From Deltaproteobacteria bacterium (GTDB taxonomy: Bacteria > Desulfobacterota > Deferrimicrobia > Deferrimicrobiales > Deferrimicrobiaceae), in the NCBI GenBank assembly GCA_021815305.1, contig JAKAHC010000005.1, positions 1 through 64,000 of the forward strand: a DNA stretch of 64,000 bases, in the 5' to 3' direction. A program made the position numbers and the translations under genes. Below, piece by piece: positions 32,624-42,151 of this stretch (position 1 is the first letter of the stretch; every line of letters starts with the position of its first letter). The notes under the pieces are model-generated. The model was not told the DNA's origin, did not search any database, and saw nothing but the letters and a program-made list of their open reading frames with translations.

Positions 32624-34618
32624 TCAGCGGTCCGTGCGCGACAATCCGCGGAGCGCCTCCGCGAGAGGCGCATGCCCGCCGAAAAGGACGAGCTTGTCCC
32701 CCGGATGAAGCACCTCCCCGGGGGATGGCTGGATGATGGCGCGGTCCTTCCGCAGTACGGCGAGTAGCACGATCCCTCCGTCGTCCCCCACCGGCAACTT
32801 CCCCACAGTGGCCCCCGCCCAGACCGAATCCGGGGCGATGTGGAACAGCTCGATCACGTTCTGCCGCAGGAACTCCTCGAACTCCGCCAGCACCGCTTCG
32901 TTCCGGGACGGCACGCGCTCCCGCAGGATCCGGTACGTTCCGCTGCGGATCAACTCCTCCTGCTGCCGGACGACATGGTCGGGGACATGGTACTCCTGGA
33001 GAACCCGGGAGAAGATTTCCACCGACGTCTCGAACTCCTCCGGGATCACCGTGTTCGCCCCCAGGGAGATCAGGTCGTCCACGTCCGCCACGTAGCGCGT
33101 CCTCACGAGGATCACGAGGGAGGGGTACGCGCGCCGCGCCACCGCCACCGCGCGGCGCGTCGCCATCGGATCGGAGATGGCCAGAACCAGCATCCGGGCG
33201 AAGGCCCCCCCGACGCGGTCCAGGATCTCCGGGTTGTTGACGTCTCCGTAGAACATCCGCTCTCCTGCTTCCCGCCCCTCCCGGACCAGCGCGTCGTTCA
33301 GGTCCACCACGATATAAGGAACCCCGGTGGAGCGCAGCACGCGGGCCAGATTCTTCCCGTTCATCCCGTACCCGGCGACGATGACGTGGTTTTCCGGCCG
33401 CTGCGGGGAAAGTTCGGCTTCGCCTGCGGACAGGAGGGGGCTCCGGACGACATGCCGCTCCCACAGTCCCGCGATCCGCGGCGCGGCCCCCGCCAGAAAG
33501 GGCGTCACCACCATCGTCAGGATGGCGATGGCCAGCAGATTCTGGTACGCAGCCGTGCCCACCAGCCCCTCCCGGAATCCATGGGAAAGCAGGAGGAACG
33601 AGAACTCCCCGACCTGCGCCAGCCCGACCGCCCCGATCACCGTCACGCGCCACGGGTACTTCAGCGCGCGGATGGCCGCGCCGGCGCACAGCGTCTTTCC
33701 CGCCAGGACCGCCAGCGACAGGAACAGGATCAAGGGAAGGTTCCTGGCGAGAAACGGGAGATCGAGGAGCATCCCGACGGAGATGAAGAACACCCCGTTG
33801 AAAACGTCCCGGAACGGGAAGATCTGTGCGGCGATCTCGTGGACGTAGTCCGACTCGGAGATGACCATCCCCGCGAGGAAGGCCCCCATCGCCAGGGAAA
33901 GCCCCCAGAGCTGCGCGATGTACGCCGTCCCCAGAACGAGGCAAAGCACCGTCATCGCCAGGATCTCCCGGCTGTTGAGGCGGATGACCTCGCGGAGCAG
34001 ACGCGGGATCACGAATCGCGCCAGCACGAGGAGCCCCGCGACGGCCGCCCCCGCCTTGAGCAGCGTGAGCAACACGGCCGCGGGCTGCGCCGTCTCCCAC
34101 TGCCGGAGCGACGGGATGAGCATCATCATCGGGATTACGGCCATATCCTGGAACAGGAGGACGCCCAGGGAGATCTTCCCGTGGCTGCTGTCGATCTCCA
34201 TCCGGTCCGCGTACACCTTCATCACGATCGCGGTGCTCGAAAGGGAGAGGACGAAACCGGTGAAGACCGCTTCCGGAGCGTGGAAGCCGGCAAACAGGAG
34301 AATGAGGAGGGAAAAGAGGATCGTCGCCGCCACCTGCCCCCCGCCCGCGAGGAGGATCTGCCGGCGCATCTTCCCGAGGCCCGAAAGGGAGATCTCGAGC
34401 CCGACGGTGAACAGCAGGAGGGCCACTCCGATCTGCGCGAGAGCGTCCACCATCCTCGTCTCGGCCACGAGACCGGCCCCCGTGGGCCCCAGGATGGCGC
34501 CGGCAACGAGGAACGCCGCAACCACGGACAGGTGGAGCCTCCCAAAGAGAAGCGCTGCGGCGGTGGCGATCGCGAGGACCACTGCCAAGTCGCGCAGGAC
34601 CAGGGGAAGGTCGACCAC
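32624..34618 (-). CDS. CPA2-family monovalent cation/proton antiporter (KefB/C-like)
   Basis: 664 residues: about 12 membrane segments of a Na+/H+ exchanger domain (residues 1-385), then an RCK/TrkA-N domain (HVIVAGYGMNGKNLARVL, a Rossmann NAD site near 412-430) and a TrkA-C domain at the end (GKLPVGDDGGIVLLAVLR...GDKLVLFGG). It exports K+ (or Na+) in exchange for protons and is gated by nucleotide or metabolite binding. No kefF/kefG ancillary subunit is adjacent, so gating by glutathione adducts cannot be assumed. Confidence 0.93.
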   Translation of the reverse strand: MVDLPLVLRDLAVVLAIATAAALLFGRLHLSVVAAFLVAGAILGPTGAGLVAETRMVDALAQIGVALLLFTVGLEISLSGLGKMRRQILLAGGGQVAATILFSLLILLFAGFHAPEAVFTGFVLSLSSTAIVMKVYADRMEIDSSHGKISLGVLLFQDMAVIPMMMLIPSLRQWETAQPAAVLLTLLKAGAAVAGLLVLARFVIPRLLREVIRLNSREILAMTVLCLVLGTAYIAQLWGLSLAMGAFLAGMVISESDYVHEIAAQIFPFRDVFNGVFFISVGMLLDLPFLARNLPLILFLSLAVLAGKTLCAGAAIRALKYPWRVTVIGAVGLAQVGEFSFLLLSHGFREGLVGTAAYQNLLAIAILTMVVTPFLAGAAPRIAGLWERHVVRSPLLSAGEAELSPQRPENHVIVAGYGMNGKNLARVLRSTGVPYIVVDLNDALVREGREAGERMFYGDVNNPEILDRVGGAFARMLVLAISDPMATRRAVAVARRAYPSLVILVRTRYVADVDDLISLGANTVIPEEFETSVEIFSRVLQEYHVPDHVVRQQEELIRSGTYRILRERVPSRNEAVLAEFEEFLRQNVIELFHIAPDSVWAGATVGKLPVGDDGGIVLLAVLRKDRAIIQPSPGEVLHPGDKLVLFGGHAPLAEALRGLSRTDR

Positions 34619-34781
34619 CGGAGCCTCCGGGAATGCGGGATGGTTACAAGTGCACCAGCCCGGGCGCCGACGGAAATCGCCCCGGGCGCCGGAAGGGATT
34701 TCCGCTAAAGTTTCCCGGGGAAGGATCCGAAAGGATGGTCAGAGAGAAACAACCGACAGCCTCCTCTCCCCGGGGAGGCGA

Positions 34782-34818
34782 TTTGCCCGCATCCCCCACC
34801 AAGAGATCCGCGGGCAAA
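34782..34818. repeat. Inverted repeat between antiporter and CoA-transferase genes
   Basis: TTTGCCCGC (34782-34790) pairs with GCGGGCAAA (34810-34818) over 19 bases. It stands next to the terminator at 34824-34861 and may form a second, weaker stem in the same transcript end. Confidence 0.45.
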
Positions 34819-34823
34819 CAGGA

Positions 34824-34861
34824 AGATCCCCCGGAGTTCCCGCCATCGCTTCGGGGGATCT
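34824..34861 (-). terminator. Terminator of the liv/CoA-transferase operon
   Basis: AGATCCCCCG (34824-34833) pairs with CGGGGGATCT (34852-34861), beginning 17 bases after the last CoA-transferase gene. The T-rich tail CTATTTT is on the plus-strand side; on the minus strand the tail is weaker (TCCTGTTT), so it may act in both directions. Confidence 0.6.
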
Positions 34862-34877
34862 CTATTTTCGCACCCCT

Positions 34878-36197
34878 TCAGATCGCGCCGAGGGCCCCCA
34901 GGCGAACGTACTCTTCCTCCGGCATGCCGAGGGTTCCCGCATAGACGTCCCGGTTGTCCGCTCCCGGAGGCCGGCACCCGGACTTCCACCGCGGCGGCGT
35001 CCCGCTCATCTTCCACGGAGGGGCGGCAAGCGAAAGTTCCCCGTACCCAGGGATGGCGGGGCGAAGGAAACATCCCCTCTCCTGCCAATTCCTCTCGGAC
35101 AGCGTTTCGAGGGGCCGGTTGACCCGGCCGGTGACGACGGCGGCGCCGGGGCCGCTCTTCTTCGACGTATGCTCCTCCACCGCCGCGAGGATCTCGTCTG
35201 CGGAGAGCTTTCCCGACCACTCCTCGAGAACGGCGAGGAGCGCCCTCTCGTTCTCGATCCGTACGCGGCCGGCCGGGTTCGAGAACCGGGGGTCGCGGGC
35301 CAGCTCCGGGCGGCCGATGATCTGCATGAGCGACTCGAACGCCTCGTCGTTGTACGCGGCGATGAAGGTGTAACCGTCCCTGCACCGGATGTAGGTGTAC
35401 GGGAACACCGCAGGGTCGTAGTTCCCGAGGCGCCCGCGCGCCTTGCCGGCCGTGTGCATCCAGGTGATGTTGTAGTCGGCGAACATCATCATGGCCTCGG
35501 CGCCCGCCATGTCGACCACCTGCCCCTTCCCGGTCTCCTCCCGAAAGCGCAGCGCGGCGAGGACGCCGAAGGCGCCCCACAACCCTTGCGAGAACCAGCC
35601 GTGCCAATTCCCGAGGCGCGTCGGGGCCTGGTGCGGCGCAGGCGGGGATTCCCCCGTTTCCGGCTCGCCGACGATGAAGGGCCCGCCGGAGAGGGCCTGG
35701 CAGAGGATGTCGCTGTCCAGGACGGGACGCGCCGCATCGGGACCGAACGAGCCGTATGCGGACAGGTAGAGGTAGACGAGGTCCGGGCGTTCCCGCCGGA
35801 GGGACAGGTATCCCGCCCCGTTCTCCTCCAGGCGGTCCGGAGCTTCCGATGTCACGACCACGTCCGAAGCCGCGGCGAGCCTGCGCAGAAGGGCGCGCCC
35901 TTCGGGATGGCCGGCGGAAAGGGTGACGTACCTCCGGTTGCGCGCCTCCGAGAGGAACGGAAGGCCCGTACCCTCGACGAGAACCCCCTCCGGAGCGACC
36001 CGGCGCAGCGGGTCTCCTCCGGGAGGTTCGACCTTGACGACGTCCGCGCCGAACTCTCCGAGGATCGACGCCGCGACCATCCCGCCGAAGTGCCCGGGGC
36101 AATATTCGAGCACGCGGATCCCCGAAAGCGCTTCCGGCTTGCCGGCCGCGCTTTCGGGGTGCGTAGCCCTACCGGCCCATTCCGTGAAACCGCTCAT
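34878..36197 (-). CDS. CaiB/BaiF-type CoA-transferase (family III), second copy
   Basis: 439 residues. Begins LSGIRVLEYCPGHFGG and ADVVKVEPPGGDP, typical of family III. The catalytic aspartate is Asp163 in LDSDILCQALSGG; DMAGAEAMMMF is the conserved later motif. These enzymes move CoA between carboxylic acids without a free intermediate. ATG 36197 overlaps the stop of the first copy, so the two are coupled. They share the family fold but only modest identity, consistent with a heteromeric pair or two substrate steps. The acyl substrate is unknown. Confidence 0.9.
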   Translation of the reverse strand: MSGFTEWAGRATHPESAAGKPEALSGIRVLEYCPGHFGGMVAASILGEFGADVVKVEPPGGDPLRRVAPEGVLVEGTGLPFLSEARNRRYVTLSAGHPEGRALLRRLAAASDVVVTSEAPDRLEENGAGYLSLRRERPDLVYLYLSAYGSFGPDAARPVLDSDILCQALSGGPFIVGEPETGESPPAPHQAPTRLGNWHGWFSQGLWGAFGVLAALRFREETGKGQVVDMAGAEAMMMFADYNITWMHTAGKARGRLGNYDPAVFPYTYIRCRDGYTFIAAYNDEAFESLMQIIGRPELARDPRFSNPAGRVRIENERALLAVLEEWSGKLSADEILAAVEEHTSKKSGPGAAVVTGRVNRPLETLSERNWQERGCFLRPAIPGYGELSLAAPPWKMSGTPPRWKSGCRPPGADNRDVYAGTLGMPEEEYVRLGALGAI

Positions 36198-37468
36198 CCC
36201 GCGATCCCCTCTTTCGGAGGACGCGCCCCGGGAAGGTCCGCCCACTTCCCGATCACCTTTTTCCGCGCCAGATGCTCCATCTCCTCCGCGGAAAGGCCCA
36301 GGAGCTCCCCGAACACCCGTTCGTTGTGCCATCCCACCGGCTTGGCGCACCACTTGACCCGTCCGGGACTCTCCGAGAGCTTGGGGGCCGGCCCGTACTC
36401 GTCGACCCTCCCGTAGAGGGGGTCTTCGACCGAGCAGACGGTGCCGCGGGCCCGCAGGTGGGGATCGAGGTAATGCTCCCTTCCTCCGCGCACCGGGGCC
36501 GCGGAAAACCCTTCCGCTTCCGCGATGCGAACCACCTCCGCGACGGTCCTTTCTCCCGCGAATCCCGCGACGGCTTCCGCGGCCGGGGCGCCGTCGCCGT
36601 CGGTCCGCAGGACCCTCGCGAGGCATGCCCTCTCCCCGCCGTCGCGGGCGGACACCGCCACGAATCCGTCCCTGCACCGGTAGATCCCCGAAGGCGGATA
36701 GGACGGGTCCACGTTCCCGTACCGCCGCCGGTCCTTCCCCGTACGCCCCGCGAAAGGCCACGTCCAGTCCAGGGCGCGGATCATCGCCTCGGCCTGGGAC
36801 AGGTCGAGCAGCTGCCCCTGACCGGTGCGCCTCCGGGCCGACAGCGCCGCGAGGATCGCGATCGCGGACATGAGGGCGGCCGTGTAGTCCCCGACCCAGA
36901 ACCCCGCCTTCATCGGCGGCTGGTCCGGAAACCCGGTGATGGCGGAGAAACCCGAGACCGCCTGCGCGGTGGCGTCGTAGGATGCCCTTCCCTCCGAGCA
37001 GGGCCCCCACTGGCCGAAGCCCGAGTTCGCGGCGTAGACGATCCCGCGGTTCCGTTCCCTGAGCTGCAGGTACCCCACCCCCCACTCGTCCATGGTGCCC
37101 GCCCGCAGGTTCTCCACCACCACGTCGGACATTTCCGCCAGGCGCAGAAAAAGGTCCTTCCCCTCGGCGGGATGCAGGTCGAGACCGACGTGGAGCTTGT
37201 TCCGGTTCAGCGGGAGAAACGCGGGGGAGATCTCCTTCCAGAAGAACCCCTCCGGGGCAACGTACCGCATCAGGTCGCCGCGGTACGGCAGCTCCACCTT
37301 GATCACCTCGGCGCCGAACAGGCCCAGGTAATCGGCGGTCGCGGGTCCGAAGATGCGCGTCGCGACTTCGAGGACCCGCACCCCCGCGAGCGCCTGGGGC
37401 TTCGAGGCGACCTCCGCGGGGTCGAACGCCTTCTGCGCGAAATCCCGGAAACTCCCTTCACACGGCAA
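36194..37468 (-). CDS. CaiB/BaiF-type CoA-transferase (family III), first copy
   Basis: 424 residues starting at TTG 37468, which follows AAGGAGAAGTACC inside the end of livF. The family motifs are LAGVRVLEVATRIFGP, AEVIKVELPYRGD and SGFGQWGP, with catalytic Asp165 in SYDATAQAVSGF; LLDLSQAEAMIR follows. It is coupled to the second copy by ATGA. Sitting in one operon with a Liv transporter and a MaoC hydratase, the pair probably activates or processes the imported acid as its CoA thioester. Confidence 0.9.
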   Translation of the reverse strand: MPCEGSFRDFAQKAFDPAEVASKPQALAGVRVLEVATRIFGPATADYLGLFGAEVIKVELPYRGDLMRYVAPEGFFWKEISPAFLPLNRNKLHVGLDLHPAEGKDLFLRLAEMSDVVVENLRAGTMDEWGVGYLQLRERNRGIVYAANSGFGQWGPCSEGRASYDATAQAVSGFSAITGFPDQPPMKAGFWVGDYTAALMSAIAILAALSARRRTGQGQLLDLSQAEAMIRALDWTWPFAGRTGKDRRRYGNVDPSYPPSGIYRCRDGFVAVSARDGGERACLARVLRTDGDGAPAAEAVAGFAGERTVAEVVRIAEAEGFSAAPVRGGREHYLDPHLRARGTVCSVEDPLYGRVDEYGPAPKLSESPGRVKWCAKPVGWHNERVFGELLGLSAEEMEHLARKKVIGKWADLPGARPPKEGIAG

Positions 37469-38165
37469 GGTACTTCTCCTTGACCTCGTCGTCGGCCAGG
37501 AGGTTTTTCATCGTTCCCTCGTACTTCACCGACCCCTTGTCGATCACGTACCCCCTGTCGGACACCTTCGCGCAGAAGTTCAGGTTCTGCTCCGCGAGCA
37601 GGACCGTCACCCCTTCCTTGCGGATCTGGAGGATCATGTCGGCCAGGAGCGCCACGACCAGAGGGGCGAGCCCTTCGGACGGCTCGTCGAGAAGAAGCAT
37701 CTCGGGGTTGGTCATCAGCGTTCGGGCGATGGTCAGCATCTGCTGTTCCCCGCCGGAGAGCTGGCTGCCCAGGTTTTTCTCCCGCTCCTGGAGGCGCGGA
37801 AAGAGGGCGTAGACCCGCTCGACCGTCCAGGGGTCGACCGTGTTCTTCTCGCGCCGGACCGCGACCTCAAGGTTCTCCCGGACGGTCAGGTCGGGGAAGC
37901 AGCGCCGGTCCTCCGGGACGAATCCTATCCCCCTTCGGCAGATCCGGAACGCGCGCAGGCCGTTGACTTTCTCTCCCTTGAAACGGACCTCTCCCGACAT
38001 CGGAGGGGTCAGCCCGATGATGGACCGGAAGGTCGTGCTCTTCCCCGCGCCGTTGCGGCCCAGGAGCGCGACGACCTCGCCCTTCTCGACCGCGAGGGAA
38101 ACGTCGAAAAGGATGTGGCTTCTCCCGTAATACGTATTGACGGAATCGAGCGTAAGCAGCGCCAT
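37458..38165 (-). CDS. livF: Branched-chain-type ABC transporter ATPase LivF
   Basis: 235 residues. Walker A is LGRNGAGKST (about 35-44), the signature is LSGGEQQML, Walker B MLLLDEPSEGLAP, with a downstream His-region replaced by the LivF-typical LLAEQNLNF. It powers uptake with LivG and the fused permease. It follows livG by 23 bases and overlaps the TTG start of the first CoA-transferase. Confidence 0.95.
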   Translation of the reverse strand: MALLTLDSVNTYYGRSHILFDVSLAVEKGEVVALLGRNGAGKSTTFRSIIGLTPPMSGEVRFKGEKVNGLRAFRICRRGIGFVPEDRRCFPDLTVRENLEVAVRREKNTVDPWTVERVYALFPRLQEREKNLGSQLSGGEQQMLTIARTLMTNPEMLLLDEPSEGLAPLVVALLADMILQIRKEGVTVLLAEQNLNFCAKVSDRGYVIDKGSVKYEGTMKNLLADDEVKEKYLAV

Positions 38166-38188
38166 CGTTTCCCCCCGCCCCTTGACGC

Positions 38189-38956
38189 TTACGCCTGGAT
38201 TTCTTCGCCCAGGTACGCCTTGCGGACCTGGGGATTCGCCTTGATCTCCGCCGGCGTGCCGTCCGCGATCACCGCGCCCTGCTGCAGCACCACGATCTTC
38301 TCGGAGATGCCGAATACGATGTCCATGTCGTGCTCGGTGAACACGAGCGTCAACCCCTGCTCCCGGGAAATGCCGCGCAGCAGCTCCACCGTCTCGCGGC
38401 TCTCGAAGCGGGACATTCCCGCCGTCGGCTCGTCGAGCATCAGCAGCCTGGGACGGGACGCGAGGGAGATGGCGATCTCCAGCCGCTTCTGGTCCCCGTG
38501 GGAAAGGATCGACGCGGAAAGCTCGTGCTTCTCCGCGAGATCCACCTGGCGGAGGACGTCGAGCGTCTCCGCCGCCACGGACGGGTAACGGCGCGCCATC
38601 CCCAAAGGGTCGCGGCTGCTCCGGTGGTGCGCGAACAGGGCCACCTGGACGTTCTCGAACACCGTCATCCTGGGAAAGATGTTGGTGATCTGGAAGGAGC
38701 GGCCGATCCCTTTCCGGATGATCCGGTGCGGCGGCACTCCGGAGATCCGTTCGCCGCCGAAGACCACCTCGCCGGAGTCCGGAGGAAACAGCCCCGTCAT
38801 CACGTTGAAAAGGGTCGATTTCCCCGCCCCGTTGGGTCCGATGATCGCGCGGATCTCCCCCTGCCCGACGGAGAAGGTCACATCCTGGAGGGCCCGCAGG
38901 CCCCCGAAGGATTTCACGACGCCCCGGATTTCGAGAAGGCCCATCGGCGCACCCAT
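38189..38956 (-). CDS. livG: Branched-chain-type ABC transporter ATPase LivG
   Basis: 255 residues. Walker A is IGPNGAGKST; the LivG-specific GIGRSFQITNIFPRMTVFENV segment follows; the signature is degenerate (LSHGDQKRLEIA) and Walker B is LLMLDEPTAGM, then VFTEHDMDIVF. Two starts are possible, ATG 38956 (GGAAAG upstream) and ATG 38944; both overlap the 3' end of the permease gene by 31-43 bases. Confidence 0.93.
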   Translation of the reverse strand: MGAPMGLLEIRGVVKSFGGLRALQDVTFSVGQGEIRAIIGPNGAGKSTLFNVMTGLFPPDSGEVVFGGERISGVPPHRIIRKGIGRSFQITNIFPRMTVFENVQVALFAHHRSSRDPLGMARRYPSVAAETLDVLRQVDLAEKHELSASILSHGDQKRLEIAISLASRPRLLMLDEPTAGMSRFESRETVELLRGISREQGLTLVFTEHDMDIVFGISEKIVVLQQGAVIADGTPAEIKANPQVRKAYLGEEIQA

Positions 38957-40845
38957 CCCATCTTTCCGAAGGCTCCCCGCGCCTTCTCGTTGACGAAGCC
39001 CACCGCCCCGCCCGGCAGCATCAGCACCATCGCCAGGAGAATGAGCCCCAGCACGAGGGCCCAATTCTCGGTCCATGCCACGAGGTAGGAGTTCAGCACG
39101 ATGAACACCACCGCCCCCACCGCGGGACCGGCGAAAGAGTAGATGCCGCCGATGATCGTCATGAGCACCGGCTCGGCCGACTTGGTCCAGAGGATGATGT
39201 CCGGGGAGATCGACTTCTCCATCAGCGCGTACAGTCCGCCGGCCAGCCCCGTGAACGCACCGGCGATCACGAAGGCGGTCCACTGGTACAGCTTCACGTT
39301 CACCCCCAGGTACTCCGCCCGCTGGTTGTTCTCGCGGATCGCCTTGAGGGTGGCCCCGAACGGCGAGGAGCGGATCCGCCGGAGGATCTCCACGGCGACG
39401 GCCACCGCCGCGAGGGCGAAGTAGTACATCGACAGGTTGGAGCCGATGTCGATCCCCCCCGGCAACGGCCGGACGGGGATCCCCTGGATGCCGTTGTCTC
39501 CTCCCGTGAAGTTGTACCATTTGTAGATGATGGCGAACACGAGCTGGCCGAACGCGAGCGTGAGCATCGCGAAGTGGACCCCGGAGAGCCGGATGCAGAA
39601 GAAACCGATGATCCCCGCGACGACCATGGCGACGAGGGGAGCCAGGAGCAGGGAGGAGAGGGAGCCGATGCCCGTCTTGGTCGCCAGGAGCCCCACCGTG
39701 TACGCGCCGGCCCCGTAGAACGCCGCCTGCCCGAAGGAGAGCAGTCCCGTCGTTCCCAGCAGCAGGTTGAAGGCCACCGCCATCAACGACGCGATCAGGA
39801 TCTGCGTCAGCAGGTACTGGTAGTACCGGCCGGCGAAGAGAGGCACGATCAGCAGCAGAACGAGGGGGATCATCCGCACGAGGGGCCGGACCGAGAAGTG
39901 CACCGGCGAAATCTCCTGCGCTTCCATGCCCAGGTTCTTCTCGGCCAGCGCCTTCACCTTCAGGGGGCGCCCGAACAGTCCCCAGGGACGCAGGATCAGG
40001 ACGACCACCATCAGCAGGTAGATGAAGGACATCTCGAACTCCGGGAAAACGATGATCCCCACCGTCTCGAGCGTTCCGATGAGGAGCGACCCGACGAGGG
40101 CCCCCCACAGGTTCCCCAGCCCCCCGATCACCACGACGACGAAGCACTCGATGATGACCTCGGTCCCCACCGAGGGGAACACGGTGCGTGCCGGGCCCGC
40201 CAGCGCGCCCCCGAATCCGGCGAGCATCGCGCCGAAGGCGAACACCAGCGTGAAAAGGGCCGACATGTTGATCCCCAGCGCGTCCGCCATCTCCCGGTCG
40301 GAGGACGTCGCCCTTACGATCTTCCCCGTGCGGGTCCTGTAGAGGAGGTACCAGAGAAGGAGCGCCACCAGGGGCGCGAGGACCACCACGACCAGCGTGT
40401 AGACGGGGACGGTCCCTCCGAAGATGGTGACGGCTCCCCCGATCGCGCGCGGCTTGGGGATCGACTTGAACTCGGGGCCGAAGACGATCTTCGCCATGTC
40501 GTGGATGATGAGGACCAGGGCGTACGTGAGGAGCAGTTGGTAGATCTCCTCCTGGATATAGATGCGGCGCAGCAGCCCCATCTCGATGACGACCGCGACG
40601 AGGGCCACCCCCAGCGGCGCCGCGAGCAGGGCGATCACGAACCCCGCCGGGCCGGTCAGGTGGAGGGTCAGCGCGTAGATGAAGTACGCCCCGAGCATGT
40701 AGAGGGACCCGTGGGCGAAGTTCAGGATGTTCAGCACCCCGAACACCAGTGTCAGTCCGGAGGAGATGAGGAAGAGGAACGCCGCCTGCCGGAGAGCGCT
40801 CAGGACCTGCACCGTGAGGAACGACACGTCGAAGAAAGCCGCCAT
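38914..40845 (-). CDS. Fused LivH-LivM permease of a Liv-type ABC transporter
   Basis: 643 residues in one unbroken frame. Residues 1-290 are a complete LivH-type permease (GLTLVFGVLNILNFAHGSLYMLGAY; GIGGLGN-like VVVIGGLGNLWGALVGS). A linker around 290-325 leads to a full LivM-type permease (LLGTTGLLSFGQAAFYGAGAY; RLSGVHFAMLTLAFGQ; IRENNQRAEYLGVN). The two halves normally are separate genes, so the heterodimer is covalently joined here. It would form the whole membrane channel with LivG and LivF. ATG 40845 begins MAAFFDVSF. Confidence 0.92.
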   Translation of the reverse strand: MAAFFDVSFLTVQVLSALRQAAFLFLISSGLTLVFGVLNILNFAHGSLYMLGAYFIYALTLHLTGPAGFVIALLAAPLGVALVAVVIEMGLLRRIYIQEEIYQLLLTYALVLIIHDMAKIVFGPEFKSIPKPRAIGGAVTIFGGTVPVYTLVVVVLAPLVALLLWYLLYRTRTGKIVRATSSDREMADALGINMSALFTLVFAFGAMLAGFGGALAGPARTVFPSVGTEVIIECFVVVVIGGLGNLWGALVGSLLIGTLETVGIIVFPEFEMSFIYLLMVVVLILRPWGLFGRPLKVKALAEKNLGMEAQEISPVHFSVRPLVRMIPLVLLLIVPLFAGRYYQYLLTQILIASLMAVAFNLLLGTTGLLSFGQAAFYGAGAYTVGLLATKTGIGSLSSLLLAPLVAMVVAGIIGFFCIRLSGVHFAMLTLAFGQLVFAIIYKWYNFTGGDNGIQGIPVRPLPGGIDIGSNLSMYYFALAAVAVAVEILRRIRSSPFGATLKAIRENNQRAEYLGVNVKLYQWTAFVIAGAFTGLAGGLYALMEKSISPDIILWTKSAEPVLMTIIGGIYSFAGPAVGAVVFIVLNSYLVAWTENWALVLGLILLAMVLMLPGGAVGFVNEKARGAFGKMGWVRRWAFSKSGAS

Positions 40846-40882
40846 CCCGGTTCCCGTCTCCTTCCTTCGGGGTGATGGGTCC

Positions 40883-40906
40883 GGGCCGCCCCTCGCGGGG
40901 CGGCCC
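40883..40906 (-). terminator. Intercistronic stem-loop after the binding-protein gene
   Basis: GGGCCGCCCC and GGGGCGGCCC form a perfect 10-bp GC stem with a 4-base loop, between the substrate-binding protein gene and the permease gene. It lacks a T-run. Such stems commonly let the binding protein be made in excess by partial termination or by protecting the upstream mRNA from 3' decay. Confidence 0.7.
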
Positions 40907-40936
40907 CTTGCCGTGTTCCGCCCGCCGGGAGGCGGG

Positions 40937-42151
40937 TTACTTGTTGCCTTCCTGCGCCTTCTTCCACTCGGCGATCGAGTAGATGACCTCGTTCGCAGGG
41001 AAGACCTCGGTGTTGACGACGACGGCGATCGGGTACTGCTTGACCCAGCCGATCTCGCCGACCATGTAGTCCGCGACCATCTGGTGGTCCTCCTTGCGCA
41101 GCGTCGCCTTGCCGCGCGGGGCCTCTATGGTCAGCCCCTCGAGGGCGGCGATGACCTTTTCCTTGTCGGTCGACCCCGCTTTCCGGATGGCGTCAGCAAG
41201 GAAGTAGACGCCGTCATAGCCCTGTTCCGCCCAGGCGCTCGGATACTCCTTGTTCTTCGCGAGGTACTTTTTCACGAACGCCTCGTTGATCTTCGTGCGC
41301 GGCCAGTACCAGTAGTACCGCGCATCGGCGATGATCCCCGTGGGCATCTCCTTCCCCATCGCACGCACCAGGGCCACGTCCGCCCCCGTTGCGATGATCC
41401 ACTTCATCTTTTCGAAGAGGCCGTACGGCTTGGCCTGCTTGAAGAACGCGACCAGGTCGCCCCCCCAGAGCGAGCAGTACACCGCGTCGGGCTTGGCCTG
41501 CAGGATGGCGTTGATGTAGGGGGTGTAATCCGGGATGAAGAGCTTCGGCCACTGCTCGCCGATGAACTCGGCCTTCGGGTTGACCTGCTTCATCTTCGCC
41601 TTGAAGATCTCCCACTCCGTGCGTCCGTACTCGTAGTCGGGCCCGAGATTGTAGAACTTCGTCAGTTTCGGATACTTCTTCGCCGCGTAGAGGGCCAGGG
41701 AATTCGCCTCCTGGGAGTTGCAGACGCCGGACCGGAAGGTGTAGCGGTTCCATTTCTCCTTGGTCAGGGTGTCCGTGGAACCCACGGTGTCCATGAAGAT
41801 CACCTTTTCCTGCTTGGCGATCTCCCCCACCGCCAGGGACACGGCGGAACTGACCACCCCGAACAGGAAATCGACCCCGTCCTTCTGGATGTACCTCTTG
41901 GAAAGGTTGACCGCCTCCTGGACGTTCGCCTTGGAGTCGGCGACCTCGAGCTGCAGCTTCCTTCCGAGGACCCCGCCCTTCGCGTTGATCTCCTCGACCG
42001 CCATCTCCGCCCCGAGTTTGCAGGTGCGTCCCAGATCCTCCGCGCGCCCCGACAGGGGGAACATCCCCCCCAGCTTGATCGGACCCGCCGCGGACGCCGC
42101 CGTGGCCAGCAACGTCAACGCCGCCACCATGAGAGCCGTCTTCCGCATCAT
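40937..42151 (-). CDS. Liv-type periplasmic substrate-binding protein
   Basis: 404 residues. A Sec signal (MMRKTALMVAALTLLATAASA) is followed by IKLGGMFPLSGRAEDLGRTC and the Peripla_BP_6 core (VAVEEINAKGGVLGRKLQLEV-like; VDFLFGVVSSAVSLAVGEIA). Sequence is nearest to binding proteins for amides, aromatic acids or branched-chain amino acids; the ligand cannot be named. The first of two tandem ATGs (42151) overlaps the maoC stop and is preceded by GGAGG. Confidence 0.93.
   Translation of the reverse strand: MMRKTALMVAALTLLATAASAAGPIKLGGMFPLSGRAEDLGRTCKLGAEMAVEEINAKGGVLGRKLQLEVADSKANVQEAVNLSKRYIQKDGVDFLFGVVSSAVSLAVGEIAKQEKVIFMDTVGSTDTLTKEKWNRYTFRSGVCNSQEANSLALYAAKKYPKLTKFYNLGPDYEYGRTEWEIFKAKMKQVNPKAEFIGEQWPKLFIPDYTPYINAILQAKPDAVYCSLWGGDLVAFFKQAKPYGLFEKMKWIIATGADVALVRAMGKEMPTGIIADARYYWYWPRTKINEAFVKKYLAKNKEYPSAWAEQGYDGVYFLADAIRKAGSTDKEKVIAALEGLTIEAPRGKATLRKEDHQMVADYMVGEIGWVKQYPIAVVVNTEVFPANEVIYSIAEWKKAQEGNK

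Noticed and set aside
32840-36416. Long plus-strand frames opposite the antiporter and CoA-transferase genes
   Set aside because: No recognisable domain, no ribosome site, and the opposite strand carries intact, motif-rich genes.
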